64,000 bases of DNA, from contig OX381714.1 of NCBI GenBank assembly GCA_947462335.1, positions 19,502,618 through 19,566,617 of the forward strand, read 5' to 3'. Each line of letters begins with the position of its first letter. Positions within the stretch are counted from its first letter, which is position 1. The DNA is from Harmothoe impar (Eukaryota > Annelida > Polychaeta > Phyllodocida > Polynoidae). The notes under the pieces are model-generated. The model saw nothing but the letters and a program-made list of their open reading frames with translations. It ran no database searches and was not told the DNA's origin. The translations under genes and the position numbers were made by a program. Below, piece by piece: positions 51,549 to 63,378 of the stretch.

Positions 51549-53442
51549 AGGCAATGTTGGACTCTTCTAATAGATTCCACCCAAATTGCTGGACTCTAAT
51601 CCCAGAGTATGACTAGAAGGGAGCAAGGAGACGGTAAGGGATCTAGGGGATAAAGGTGAGAAGAGGGACTGGGTGAAGGAACACATGGTGAGTCTAGAGA
51701 GAGAAAGAAGTAAAGAGTAAGAGGAGAGGTCCACGGGAACTGTAGTGAGAAAAGACCCAAATGTAGCCGAGGACAGAAAAGGGGATATGTAATAGCGGCC
51801 TAGGATAAAGTCAACAGCTGTATCATGGCCAAGAGGTGTGTCATTTTTGATGGTGAGCATGTGGTACCTGGCTATAATTCCTTAAAACTCGAGGTAAATA
51901 AATGGCCCGTTCTATTCAGTCATTATTGATTTTGTATTATAGATCCTCATTGAAAAAGACGAAAAGCGGTTTTACACCAAACATTTTATAACCAAGACGT
52001 AAACTGGCGAATTGCACTTTCCATTTTATCACAATATTGCATACAATGATTACATTATGCCTACCTATGCAGAGATAAAAACCTAAAATCCTTTCCATCA
52101 CCATACTTGATATTACCCTGTACATCAACACATGGTTATAGAGGGTACTTACTTGTAATGACATAAATAATGTATGCAAATCTAATTCAATCATCTGTCG
52201 GCTTGTCGCTGTACATATTATGGGATGTTGTGGCAGTCCCTTGTGGGCCGTCTCCCGCCATGGGCTATCATTGGGCCATCTCTGTGATACCCCATCTATT
52301 TATTTACTTTATTGTCCACTTGCCCCTTGTATAAATGGATTCTATGTCCAGCCACCAACATGAATCCAGGGTACCAGTGCAATAAACAAATATGGAAGCA
52401 GGATGCCTAACTTGATTACATCGAGATATGGCTTTGCTCATATAGCATTTTGATATTCTTATACCCATTATTCATGTGCCTAGAATCTAATGATCTAATG
52501 GAGTTTAAACAGATGTTTCTGAATAGGAAATGAATTTATTGATCATTTTACTTAAACACAATGACTGAAAGCTTCACTCTCACCATTAACATACCACTAG
52601 TTATTTGATGAATACAAACACAATTAATGTGGCATATGCAGACCCTTGGTGACAATACCACCTCAAGCTGGCTATTGCAGTCAGCAACTACACTCACATC
52701 TGGTGACACCACACCACTTTATAGATGAGGCCTATCTCTATGCACTGTGTAAACGAAGCCTGCCTTCACGTGACCAGACAGCCCAGGAGGAGGAGTGGCG
52801 GGGTTATATTTAGCTTGTACACTATACCCCTTTAGGTATACATATACCTGCCAACCCTGGAGAAGGACAGCCCTATTGTAGAAGCTGATTAGTAGAGCCC
52901 AGTTCCTAAATCTGAGCCACTACTTGGTGCCTCCATTGAGATGACACCTTTTGGTAGCTGAGCCCCTCAGTCAATCACTTCTCTAGTATTGGGCAGGTAT
53001 TGAACAGTCAGTGGTGAGGGACTGGGGTGGGGGTGGGGGGGGGGGGATGTGGTGATGGGTTATTGATCACTGACTGATTGGCTGTCTGCTGAGGGAGGAG
53101 TGATTAATTGCCCTATTAGTGGCTGAGGGTGATTGGTAGACAGCGACCTGTGTGGGAGATTGACTGGCTTCATTTCTACCCCTTTGGTTTCTGTCAATCA
53201 AGAGCTTCTCAGATTTGCCTTCAGGCTCCCAATCACCATTCCTGTATTCAGACCTAATACAGATTCTCTCCCACATGACGCACAATTCTAAGACTGAGAC
53301 AGAAAAGGAGGAACTGTAATTTTCAATTCATCTCATTATTGAAAGCAATACCTTTCCACCATTCATGTATTCCTAGCGCATACGGATTTTCTACTACCCT
53401 TCAAATGTCTTCTTAGGACCCATCATAACAATCATAACAGAG
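51549..53442. other. non-coding, nothing recognised
   Basis: Only a G-run near 53028-53047 stands out. No exon supported. Confidence 0.5.
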
Positions 53443-53545
53443 AGGGAGAGCGAGAGAGCGAGAGAGCGAGAGAGCGAGAGAGCGAGAGAGCGAGAGAGCG
53501 AGAGAGCGAGAGAGTGAGAGAGCGAGAGAGCGAGAGAGCGAGAGA
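53443..53545. repeat. (GAGAGC)n microsatellite
   Basis: About 17 hexamer units, mostly GAGAGC with one GAGAGT, running into a gatatatctatc patch. Confidence 0.93.
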
Positions 53546-53721
53546 TATATCTATCTATAATATCCAGCTATATAAATATAGATAGATAAATAAATAATTG
53601 GAGAGGGGGACAGAGACAGATACAGTCAGAGTCAGAGTGTGTTGTTGGTCAATCTAAGGGAAGCAATACAGACACTAAACCCACCCACTATACTACTTAC
53701 TCCACTTCACCTAACACCCAG

Positions 53722-53990
53722 GATCCCCCCGTGGTACACCGCCGACATTGGTAATCTGGTCATTTACCGCTACCCACAATCTGCTAACTCGAACCCCGAG
53801 CAACCCCTACACCGCCCCAACCTTATCAGGCGCCGCCCAACCCGACTGTACAGCCTCCCTCCGCCCGGCCTCTCCCCCCTCAGGCCCCGGGGACCCACAT
53901 CAGGCCTACCTGCCCATACAAGCATTCACTCCAATTCTTTCAGGTCAATGGGAGCTGCTTGGGAGCTGCTCAACAGTGAATGTCCTGTTG
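53722..53990 (+). CDS. candidate coding exon, product unknown
   Basis: Bounded by a pyrimidine-containing acceptor (ctaacacccag) and a strong gtaagt donor. One frame is open throughout: PPWYTADIGNLVIYRYPQSA, then a Pro/Arg-rich segment (PTRLYSLPPPGLSPLRPRGP) and AAWELLNSECPV. A second frame is also open over most of it because the segment is C-rich. I recognise no family. It cannot join 34705-34942 directly, since the phases differ. Confidence 0.4.
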
Positions 53991-55703
53991 GTAAGTGGGT
54001 GTAGGGCTTAGGCGAGGTATAAATGGATAAATAGGCTGGAAAGGGGGTAATTTAGACTTATTAGGATTAAGCAACACACACACTTTGTGCTGGAAATAGA
54101 GGTGAAATTAGTTGAGAAAAGAACGTACTTAGATAACTTAGAATGAGGCTTAGGTGGTATAACCATGTCAAATCGACAGCATCTGCAGTGTGGGCGGAAC
54201 CTGTAACTAATTAGCAGAGTTTCCTTAAGTCTATAGAGACATATGTGAATTGGTATTGACATTTTTAGAAAATGTTGATCAATTCTTGTTGTCCATACAG
54301 ACCCATTAGATAGATATTCTGAGAGCATTCATCTCCATTCTACACTCATCTTAGTTTGTCTCCAATCTTTCTGATTGCATGCAGACATCATCAAAAGTAT
54401 AGTGAAATCTATGCGCGTTCTCTACATGTTCTATACGATGGAGTGCCTCTTTACTGCAGATGAACATCCTCACCCGATTCCTTTAGGCACCCAGCCATCC
54501 ACTACCCACCCACTCACCCCCTGATAGGACACGACCCCAACCTGAGACAAATATCCAGGTATACCGCTGTTAACTGGGAAGTGGCACGTGTAACCCCTAC
54601 TCTGCCCTACTCACCCCTGCCCGGAGCAACTAGAGTCAATTCCCTGTCACCGCTAACCTTGTTACCAGGTTGTCGAAATCGGGTAAAGCCGGGGAAACCT
54701 CCAGGGGCTAGGGGATGGAGCTCATGTTGTGACCCTGGAGGGGCCTCCAGTACCTCAGGTTACTGTCTCCTCCAGGTGATTAGATGGTGTGTCTCCGTAA
54801 GGGTCTCCTCCATCGAGGGTGGCTGCCGTCTTGCCAAACTGCAGTGTCAAACTGCAATGGCCTCGTTCTGCCAAACAACATGTTGGTGTTAGATGGGTTT
54901 ATATATTGTGTAGATGAGGTGGACTATATGAAGGAGGATATCATGATTATATTTGATACAACATAGCATCATGCAAATGATTTAATCATGGTATCAAGAA
55001 ATAAGACTTTTACGGGAATGGTTATGATTGATATGTATACATATGCGAATTTACTGCATAACTATTCAGTGTATCAAACTGATATGGGTCGGGTATTGCA
55101 TTTGCTATTGCCTGCATATATGGTTCAATAGATATCAAATATGATATATAGTTATAAATGATTAACATAATTAGACGGTGCCATTGATCTTTATAGTGTT
55201 GTATCTTTATAGAGATGGCACCTTCTTTACTAGTCACTGAGGTCTGATCCTGGATCTAGGTGGTTTGGTCGTCTAAGTGGTCAAATTGCACATTGATACA
55301 AACTCATTTTGAGATTTTCATTATGATCATTGTGTGCACAACATGTATAGCTATCTGGACATGTTTTCAAAATGTCACATTTCAATTAAGTTTTTGGTGA
55401 TATTCAGTGTTTTGTGGCAAAAATGGGGTAACTTCTCTGTTATAGCACTGAATTGAATGGGGAGCTTTTTCTGTACTAACACTTTAGGGATTTGCATTTT
55501 ATACATACTTTGCAAATAGATATCATCTATTTGTTCAGACATCATGTAGCTGAGATTCACCGGAAGTACATGGTTTGAAAAGGAAATTCACATAATTATT
55601 TTGATAAGGAATTTTGATCCTTAGATCACCATTGATTCAGGATTGTTGAGGCGGAACCATGCACCAGACGCCTGTCTGGCAGGCTGAGGTCAAGTAGGCC
55701 GAT
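53991..55703. other. non-coding, nothing recognised
   Basis: Contains CTGGAGG/CCTCCAG-rich patches (54690-54780). No exon with clear phase and signature. Confidence 0.5.
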
Positions 55704-55906
55704 TAGGCCAAAAAAAAAGGGTTGTTTCAGGTCCCCAGATCGACCCTATTTTTTAATGCAATGTTGAAAGTCAATTTTAGGGTCTTCAGACAGGCTGGCT
55801 AGTACTTTCATGTTTAAAATAAAAGGGGAAAAAAAGAAAAGAAATCCGACCTACCGCTCAACATTTTCTTGCCATGTTACCTGAAAGAAACCTTTTTTTG
55901 GGGCCT
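55704..55906. mobile_element. MITE, AGGCC-A(n)-TTTCAGGT family, copy 2
   Basis: Left end AGGCCAAAAAAAAAGGGTTG...TTTCAGGT and right end CATGTTACCTGAAAGAAACC...GGGGCCTTTT; shorter inside than the copy at 10202-10520. Confidence 0.75.
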
Positions 55907-55974
55907 TTTATAATGAACTATTTTGACACGGGTTTGTTTGTGCACAAGGTGTTAGGTCATGGTGACCCCTGTCA

Positions 55975-56285
55975 AGCAGCCAGGGCAGGTACATGGGGGT
56001 GTAGGTCTGGGTGCAGGTGGACCCAAGGTATGGCCCAAAAAGGTCGTACCACTGTCCAGCAGCCAGGGCATGTACACGGGGGTGTGGGTCTGGGTGCAGG
56101 TGGACTCAAGGTATGGCCCAAAAAGGTCGTACCACTGTCCAGCAGCCAGCAGGTACATGGGGGTGTAGGTCTGGGTGCAGGTGGACCCAAGGTATGGCCC
56201 CAAAAGGTCGTACCACTGTCCAGCAGCCAGGGCATGTACACGGGGGTGTAGGTCTGGGTGCTGGTGGACGCAAGGAATGACCATT
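55975..56285. repeat. 83-bp tandem repeat, about 3.7 units
   Basis: Units start with agcagccaggg at about 55976, 56059, 56141 and 56220; the third is shorter. Many overlapping open frames on both strands come from this repeat and are not genes. Confidence 0.9.
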
Positions 56286-56870
56286 TGTTGTATGTATGTG
56301 GGGGGGGGGCATGAATTGAACTTTTCATTTATCAATATCTTATATAACAGTTATTGTTTGAGGGTAATAGTACTGTCATAATAGCATCCATATTGGGCCT
56401 ACCTTAATTTTAGGCAGTGGCCGGGGGGGGGGACATAAATTATTTTTTATCAATCTCATAAGGGTTGCCAGATGGGATTATAGTGCGATCACTTGTGTTT
56501 TCTGGAGTGACCATTTTGTACGGGGGGGGGGGGGGGTCACTTGACTCCCCAATGCAATGGCACCGTCTCCAAGTATACAGAATTGTTACTACAATAATGA
56601 TATAAAATGAAATGCTATCATATTTGAAATGACATTGGAGTATGATTTAAATGTGTCAGCTAACTGACATACATAGGCAATAGACTAAGATTTTGATGAC
56701 AAATAAATCTCGACACCATATGAAATTCAACAATAAAAAACAGTTTTACAAGGGTCTGGACGTCAGAAGATTAAGGTGAGGCCATATCTACCTCGTCTCA
56801 CCAGACTCCTCTACCTGTCACTGTAGCACACAGGTGTAATGACAACCCAGGAGGAGGTCCCGCCATCCTT

Positions 56871-57088
56871 AAACCTTTAAGGGTCCTATATTGCTTTAAT
56901 GTGATATCCCCCATGCTACATGAATGCAGCCATGGCGAGTAACCCACAAGGGCTGTACAAATGTATCCATACACCATGACGACACCAAAGGCTTGGTATG
57001 ATGCACCAATACAGCGCTGGTGAGTTCCTCATGAGCACTGTTTTCGTACATCATAAGTAGCAGTAGCATGCCGTCCCTAAAGGGTTTA
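56871..57088. mobile_element. piggyBac-like twin-hairpin MITE, copy 7
   Basis: TTAAACCTTTAAGGGTCC left end and CATGCCGTCCCTAAAGGGTTT right end; hairpins diverged. Confidence 0.7.
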
Positions 57089-57246
57089 CACACCTGGGTA
57101 ATGTGATTCTGGTCACATGTCTCCCGCTGGAGTCAGGTATAAGGCGTAAAGACCACTGCCCTTTAAGTACAGCTCCAACACCCGACAGTAGCTATCCAGC
57201 CCCCAGCAATTCACCTCCTCCAGTGGCCTGTCATTGTGTCTCTTTA

Positions 57247-57471
57247 AAACCCTTTAAGGACAAGATGCTGCCTTAAAGCAATATTTGTTGGCATGATACA
57301 CCAATGCAGCACTGGTGAGTTACTAGCTGACTCCTAGGGAGTGTATCAAGCCCGTAGGGTCAGCTTGATACATTCAAGCAGCCCTGGTGGGTTACTGGCC
57401 AGGCCTGCAGTCATGAATCATGACGACAAAGGGCATATCACACTAAAGCAGCATCCTATCCATAAAGGGTT
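57247..57471. mobile_element. piggyBac-like twin-hairpin MITE, copy 8
   Basis: AAACCCTTTAAGGACAAG left end and CATCCTATCCATAAAGGGTTA right end, with the cccgtagggtcagc spacer. Confidence 0.7.
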
Positions 57472-57759
57472 ATTGTAAGTAGTCTGGTCTGAGAACCAGT
57501 CCAATCGGTGAGAAACATGCAGCCACAGGTTGTTGTTGTTGGACACAGTGCCGGTGCTAGACTCTATAATTCGTCTAAAATGCAACAGTAAAGTATGGTC
57601 ACCTTATCTGGGGCGCTATTTCTATCGACGGGTGGTGGGAAAAATAATGTAAGGGTGTGGGGTGAGGGGAGAGGGAGGGATAATAGTAGGGTGTAGGGGA
57701 CATGGTTATACGACTTCACATCGATGTGAGGCTGTCTCTACACAGTGATGGAACATTGC

Positions 57760-58606
57760 CGCCTGTACCCTCACCATCAGCTCCTACCCCCTGGTCCCCA
57801 CCCCCACCACCCCAGCCTCTGCCCCTCCTCACCCTGGAGCAACATGGTTAACACCCTCTCACCCCCTCCTCCTGCCCCTCACCCCGGTCTCGTCACCTGC
57901 CCGTACTGACCATCACCCATCAGTCAGCCTCCAATCAATACCCAGCGTCCCGCATCCCACACTGCACCGCGCGCCGTCCGCGTCCTCCTAGCGCCGCCTG
58001 GTGGGTCGGTCAATAACTATACTCCAGTTCCACCCCGGAGAAGGACTCCTGGAGTTGGAGGAGGAGGAGGAGGGGACCGGCTACTGGAGGAGTATACAGG
58101 GGGGTCTGTGCTGCTGGATGGGGCATGTGCTGGAGGAAGGAGAGAGGCAGTGGAGTACCCCGACTGCCGCCACTGGTATTAAGGCCGGCAGCACTTAAGG
58201 CCGCAGTTAACTTACACAGGAGGAGTACGTGAGGCCTACTGGAGGTGCTGGAGGAGGTTGGAGGTAGGTAGGCGCCGGGTGGCTGGGCAGCATGGTCGGG
58301 AGGGGACGGCCAACCCTGGAGTTCATCACCGGTCTGTGCCGCCGGACACAGGCCAGCCCCGCTCCCCCTGGAGGAACCACTGGAGGAGCCATCCAGGCAT
58401 TAAACCAAGGGGTTAACCTACCCCCCACCCGGTGGTCAGTGATCAGGGACTGACTACCCTGGAGGAGGTCAATAAGGGGGAGTGACACCCACCCCCAGGA
58501 GCTGCTCCCTATACACCCCTCACACACCTACCTGGACCCAGGAGGAGTACGGCCAAACCGGAACCGGAAGCAGCTCACCCACTAGCCCCCCTAACCCACT
58601 GTTACC
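57760..58606 (+). promoter_or_regulatory. GC-rich probable promoter/5' UTR region
   Basis: Markedly GC-richer than its surroundings, with clustered CpG near 57965-58010 (accgcgcgccgtccgcgtcc) and many CTGGAGGAG copies (58020-58260). It directly precedes a short Kozak-type start codon exon. A role as promoter and leader is inference from composition and position. Confidence 0.35.
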
Positions 58607-58642
58607 ATGGATATGATCAAACGGATGCTGTGTAACGTCAAG
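58607..58642 (+). CDS. probable first coding exon, gene unknown
   Basis: GTTACCATGG start context. Twelve codons (MDMIKRMLCNVK) end exactly at AAG followed by a gtatgt donor at 58643. No later exon of this gene was found before 64000, so the next intron must be long. The peptide is too short to name. Confidence 0.45.
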
Positions 58643-59194
58643 GTATGTAGTGAATTGATGACCTATTGCACCCTAGTTAACCCTTATCGGTCTCTGATCC
58701 TTACTAGCCCCTAATCCCAACCCCCTCCCCCCAACAGGGGACCGCTCCAGGATGCCCGCACATGGCCATGGGCACTCCCGGGGCCGGTGCCCGTGCCTTG
58801 TCTCCGTTCAGGGGCTTTAGAGGCTCTATATGGAGTGGGTGGGGGATGGCTATTGGGCTGTGGTTTTGAGATAGAAGGGGCCGGGTGATGACAAGGGGAT
58901 AGGTTTGGATGAGGTAGATATACCTGATGAGATAGACAACATGGGAGGTACATTAACAGTGCCATGGTCTGTATCGGTAAAAAGAACACACCGGAGTGAA
59001 CAAATAGCACATCGTATATATCATCATTTTAGCACCTAATGCAGAAAGTAATATCAAAATATATAATGAACAATATAACGTATTATGGAAACCAGCTTAT
59101 CCTAACGGAATATAAAAGAAAAATAGAGGAGGAAGGGAGTCAGTGTCTTCATAAACGCAGTGCATATATACGCAGAGGATAGGTATAGGACTAA
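58643..59194. other. intron-like non-coding sequence
   Basis: Follows the gtatgt donor. Contains a Pro-rich minus-strand open frame (58711-59010) with no signature; not called. Confidence 0.5.
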
Positions 59195-61213
59195 GTAGTA
59201 GAGTGAGTTGGGGGTCGGTGAGTGAGTAGTAGAGTGAGTTGGAGGTTGGTGACTGAGTAGTAGAGTGAGTTGGGGGTTGGTGACTGAGTAGTAGAGTGAG
59301 TTGGAGGTTTGTGACTGAGTAGCACAGTGAGTTGGGGGTTGGTGACTGAGTATTAGAATGAGTTGGGGGTTGGTGACTGAGTAGTAGAGTGAGTTGGGGG
59401 TTGGTGACTGAGTAGTAGAGTGAGTTGGAGGTTTGGGACTGAGTAGTAGAGTGAGTTGGGGGTTGGTGACTGAGTAGTAGAGTGAGTTGGAGGTTTGGGA
59501 CTGAGTAGTAGAGTGAGTTGGAGGTTTGGGACTGAGTAGTAGAGTGTGTTGGAGGTTTGGGACTGACTAGTAGAGTGAGTTGGAGGTTTTGGACTGAGTA
59601 GCACAGTGAGTTGGGGGTTTGTGACTGAGTAGTAGAGTGAGTTGGAGGTTGGTGACTGAGTAGTAGAGTGAGTTGGGGGTTGGTGACTGAGTAGTAGAGT
59701 GAGTTGGGGGTTTGGGACTGAGTAGTAGAGTGAGTTGGGGGTTGGTGACTGAGTAGTAGAGTGAGTTGGGGGTTTGTGACTGAGTAGTAGAGTGAGTTGG
59801 GGGTTTGGGACTGAGTAGTAGAGTGAGTTGGGGGTTTGTGACTGAGTAGTAGAGTGAGTTGGAGGTTTGGGACTGAGTAGTAGAGTGAGTTGGAGGTTTG
59901 GGACTGAGTAGTAGAGTGAGTTGGGGGTTTGGGACTGAGTAGTAGAGTGAGTTGAAGGTTTGGGACTGAGTAGTAGAGTGAGTTGGAGGTTTGGGACTGA
60001 GTAGTAGAGTGAGTTGGGAGTTTGGGACTGAGTAGTAGAGTGAGTTGGGGGTTTGTGACTGAGTAGCACAGTGAGTTGGGGGTTGGTGACTGAGTAGCAC
60101 AGTGAGTTGGGGGTTGGTGACTGAGTAGTAGAGTGAGTTGGGGGTTTGGGACTGAGTAGTAGAGTGAGTTGGGGGTTGGTGACTGAGTAGTAGAGTGAGT
60201 TGGGGGTTGGTGACTGAGTAGTAGAGTGAGTTGGGGGTTGGTGACTGAGTAGTAGAGTGAGTTGGGGGTTGGTGACTGAGTAGTAGAGTGAGTTGGGGGT
60301 TGGTGACTGAGTAGTAGAGTGAGTTGGAGGTTTGGGACTGAGTAGTAGAGTGAGTTAGAGGTTGGTGACTGAGTAGTAGAGTGAGTTGGAGGTTGGTGAC
60401 TGAGTAGTAGAGTGAGTTGGGGGTTTGGGACTGAGTAGTAGAGTGAGTTGGGGGTTGGTGACTGAGTAGTAGAGTGAGTTGGGGGTTTGTGACTGAGTAG
60501 TAGAGTGAGTTGGGGGTTTGGGACTGAGTAGTAGAGTGAGTTGGGGGTTTGTGACTGAGTAGTAGAGTGAGTTGGAGGTTTGGGACTGAGTAGTAGAGTG
60601 AGTTGGAGGTTTGGGACTGAGTAGTAGAGTGAGTTGGGGGTTTGGGACTGAGTAGTAGAGTGAGTTGAAGGTTTGGGACTGAGTAGTAGAGTGAGTTGGA
60701 GGTTTGGGACTGAGTAGTAGAGTGAGTTGGGAGTTTGGGACTGAGTAGTAGAGTGAGTTGGGGGTTTGTGACTGAGTAGCACAGTGAGTTGGGGGTTGGT
60801 GACTGAGTAGCACAGTGAGTTGGGGGTTGGTGACTGAGTAGTAGAGTGAGTTGGGGGTTTGGGACTGAGTAGTAGAGTGAGTTGGGGGTTGGTGACTGAG
60901 TAGTAGAGTGAGTTGGGGGTTGGTGACTGAGTAGTAGAGTGAGTTGGGGGTTGGTGACTGAGTAGTAGAGTGAGTTGGAGGTTTGGGACTGAGTAGTAGA
61001 GTGAGTTAGAGGTTGGTGACTGAGTAGTAGAGTGAGTTGGAGGTTTGTGACTGAGTAGTAGAGTGAGTTGGGGGTTTGGGACTGAGTAGTAGAGTGATTT
61101 GGGGGTTTGTGACTGAGTAGTACAGTGAGTTGGAGGTTTGGGACTGAGTAGCACAGTGAGTTGGGGGTTTGTGACTGAGTAGTAGAGTGAGTTGGAGGTT
61201 TGTGACTGAGTAA
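59195..61213. repeat. 31-bp minisatellite, about 65 units
   Basis: Unit gagtagtagagtgagttggg ggtttgggact with variants (ggttggtgact, ggtttgtgact, agcacagtgag). A higher-order duplication is visible: the rare variants gttgaagg and gttgggag recur 713 bases apart (23 units). On the minus strand all three frames are open over nearly the full length, giving false proteins of up to 707 residues. Confidence 0.95.
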
Positions 61214-61520
61214 TGTACAATCAACCCTCAATTCCTTGAATCCTTCACTTCCTCAGGAACCCTGGAACTGGCCATGTATGTTTCATTATATTCCTTTGAA
61301 TAATTCGGCCCCTCAGACATTTTTCCTTGAATTTTGGAAGTTAAGGCTGACTGTAGTGGGTTGGGGGTAGGGTAGCTGACTGAGTAGGACAGTGGGTTGG
61401 GTCCTGGCTGACTAAGTATCATGGTGAGTTGGGGCTTGATCGGAGGGAGGGGCCTGATCCCCTGGAGCTGTGTGGATTGGGAGCGGTACCGCCTGGAATG
61501 TCAATCACGCCTCCAAGCCG

Positions 61521-61772
61521 TTAACCCTTTAAGGACGGCATAGTGCTTTAATGAGCTATGCCCTTTGTCGTCATGATGTGTGAATGCAGCCCTGGCAAGC
61601 AACTCGCCAGTGATGCATTCACGTATCATGCCAACTCTACAGGGTTGAGACACTCCCGAAGGGTCGGCATGATACAGCAATGAAGCAAGGGGGAGTTACT
61701 TGCCAGGGCTGCATTGGTGCATCATGACGACAAATGTCATCCTTTAGCCACATGCCGTCCATAAAGGGTTAA
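61521..61772. mobile_element. piggyBac-like twin-hairpin MITE, copy 9 (best preserved)
   Basis: TTAA target duplication on both sides (61521-61524 and 61769-61772). Ends CCCTTTAAGGACGGCAT and ATGCCGTCCATAAAGGG. Two internal hairpins: tgaatgcagccctggcaagc... and ...cttgccagggctgcattggt. TTAA duplication plus CCCT-type ends are piggyBac hallmarks; no transposase inside. Confidence 0.85.
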
Positions 61773-62907
61773 CGAGCAGCAGTGTGCCACAAGTGTGTCC
61801 GGTGCTAGCCGGCCTGCTAGATACCTGCAGTATTCAACACGTCTTCCTCCAGGGCTGAGTGAAAACCGGCTACCGGTACCCACCCGGGTGTACATTCACA
61901 GTTACACATGCCTGAATCATGCTTGGCTACTGTCCTACGGGACAATCAATTATAGGCTGTAAATCATAAACCAGATTTATTATGATTATAATGCAGAATG
62001 AAACAAAAGGGAGTGTTAAGTAATGAGGTCACCGGATACGGGGTAAAGGGGGGAGATAATATTATTTGAGTTTGATGATATACCATGACCTGGGCTATAC
62101 ATTCTCGGAAATCCTCAAATGTCGCACAATCACTGACGTTTTTTGTGAACATAACATAATATATTATATTAGTTTGATATGTAGAATGCACTAACAAGTT
62201 ATCTAAATCATCATATCCTGTACACTTGCCAGTCACACTTAATAAAAGCACAACGCTATATTGTATATTACATGCATAATATGAAAGGTTGGTCGCTTGG
62301 CGATCACAAGCGTATATGATCTATAACATTCTCGGAAAAAATATCAACCGGTCTCGAATGTATATTGTGTACAGCTCATACAAGCCCAGCCATATCTACG
62401 TCATCATTATACCAGCATTGGGCATGAAGGATGGACCTTATAGGGAATGTGTACGGAATATGACAATACTGGAGTTACTACTAATCAGTCTTGATTATAT
62501 TATACATGTACATATGCATACTCTTACGTTCCCCCTGCCGATATAGTTTACAAATCTGTCATAATGTGTCATTAAGCATCTTCCTGAGGGCAGAACGGTA
62601 AGAATACCTTCGAGTCTGGGGTAGCCACTGATACTAGCCAAAAGGCCAATGGCCTGTGAATTATGTGCATGGGTCTGTAGCTTTCTGAGAAACTATGTCC
62701 CCATGGGCTTGCGTGCCTTACAGTGGCCTTTGCAATCTATTTCTATGGATATTAGTATATCACTGTATACATGTTATATATATTGTTAGAAAGAGGAAGA
62801 CGCATTCAATACCTACTTGTATACTCCTAGTTATTAATAATTATTCCTTAATTTAGCCATGGTTACCTGTAAATGGTGCTGTGCAAGAGTTAACCTTCGA
62901 AAATAAT
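61773..62907. other. non-coding, nothing recognised
   Basis: AT-rich, no supported features. Confidence 0.5.
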
Positions 62908-63130
62908 TGGGCCTTTAATGACTGCGTAGTGCCTTAATGGGCTCTCCCGATGGTCGTCATTATGCATGAACGCAGCCTTGGCGAGTGGCTCCTCAGGGCT
63001 GCATTCAAGCATCAAGAATGTCCCACTCCCGTTGGTTTAGTATGATGCTTGAATGCAACACTGGCGAGTAACTCACTAGGTCTGGATTTATGTATCATGA
63101 CGACGGCATAATGCATTTACGCACCATGAT
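62908..63130. mobile_element. piggyBac-like twin-hairpin MITE, copy 10
   Basis: Left part GGGCCTTTAATGACTGCGTA. Hairpins cgcagccttggcgagtggct and ctcctcagggctgcattcaa, then a second pair around caacactggcgagtaactca. Right end lost. Confidence 0.65.
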
Positions 63131-63154
63131 TAAAGATCCCCAAGAATGGTTACC

Positions 63155-63378
63155 CTTTAACCTTTTAAGGGCGGCAAAATGTATTGATGCATCATACCTG
63201 GTCGTCCTGATGCATGAATTGCATTCAAGCATCAGGTTGACCCTACGGGGTTGAGACAGTGCCAAAGGGTAGGTATGATACACCAATGCAGCACCGGCGA
63301 TTTACTCACCGTGGCTGCATTGGTGCATCATGACCATAAATGTCATGTTTTAGCGACATGCCATCCTTAAAGGGTTAT
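63155..63378. mobile_element. piggyBac-like twin-hairpin MITE, copy 11
   Basis: TTTAACCTTTTAAGGGCGGC left end and ATGCCATCCTTAAAGGGTTA right end. The second hairpin is clear (gcagcaccggcgatttactc / accgtggctgcattggtgca). Confidence 0.72.

Noticed and set aside
55874..56381. Several overlapping ORFs on both strands
   Set aside because: All derive from the 83-bp tandem repeat, whose frames stay open by periodicity.
59097..61231. Minus-strand ORFs of 707, 554 and 238 codons
   Set aside because: They are three frames of the same 31-bp minisatellite; no start context, domain or splice support.
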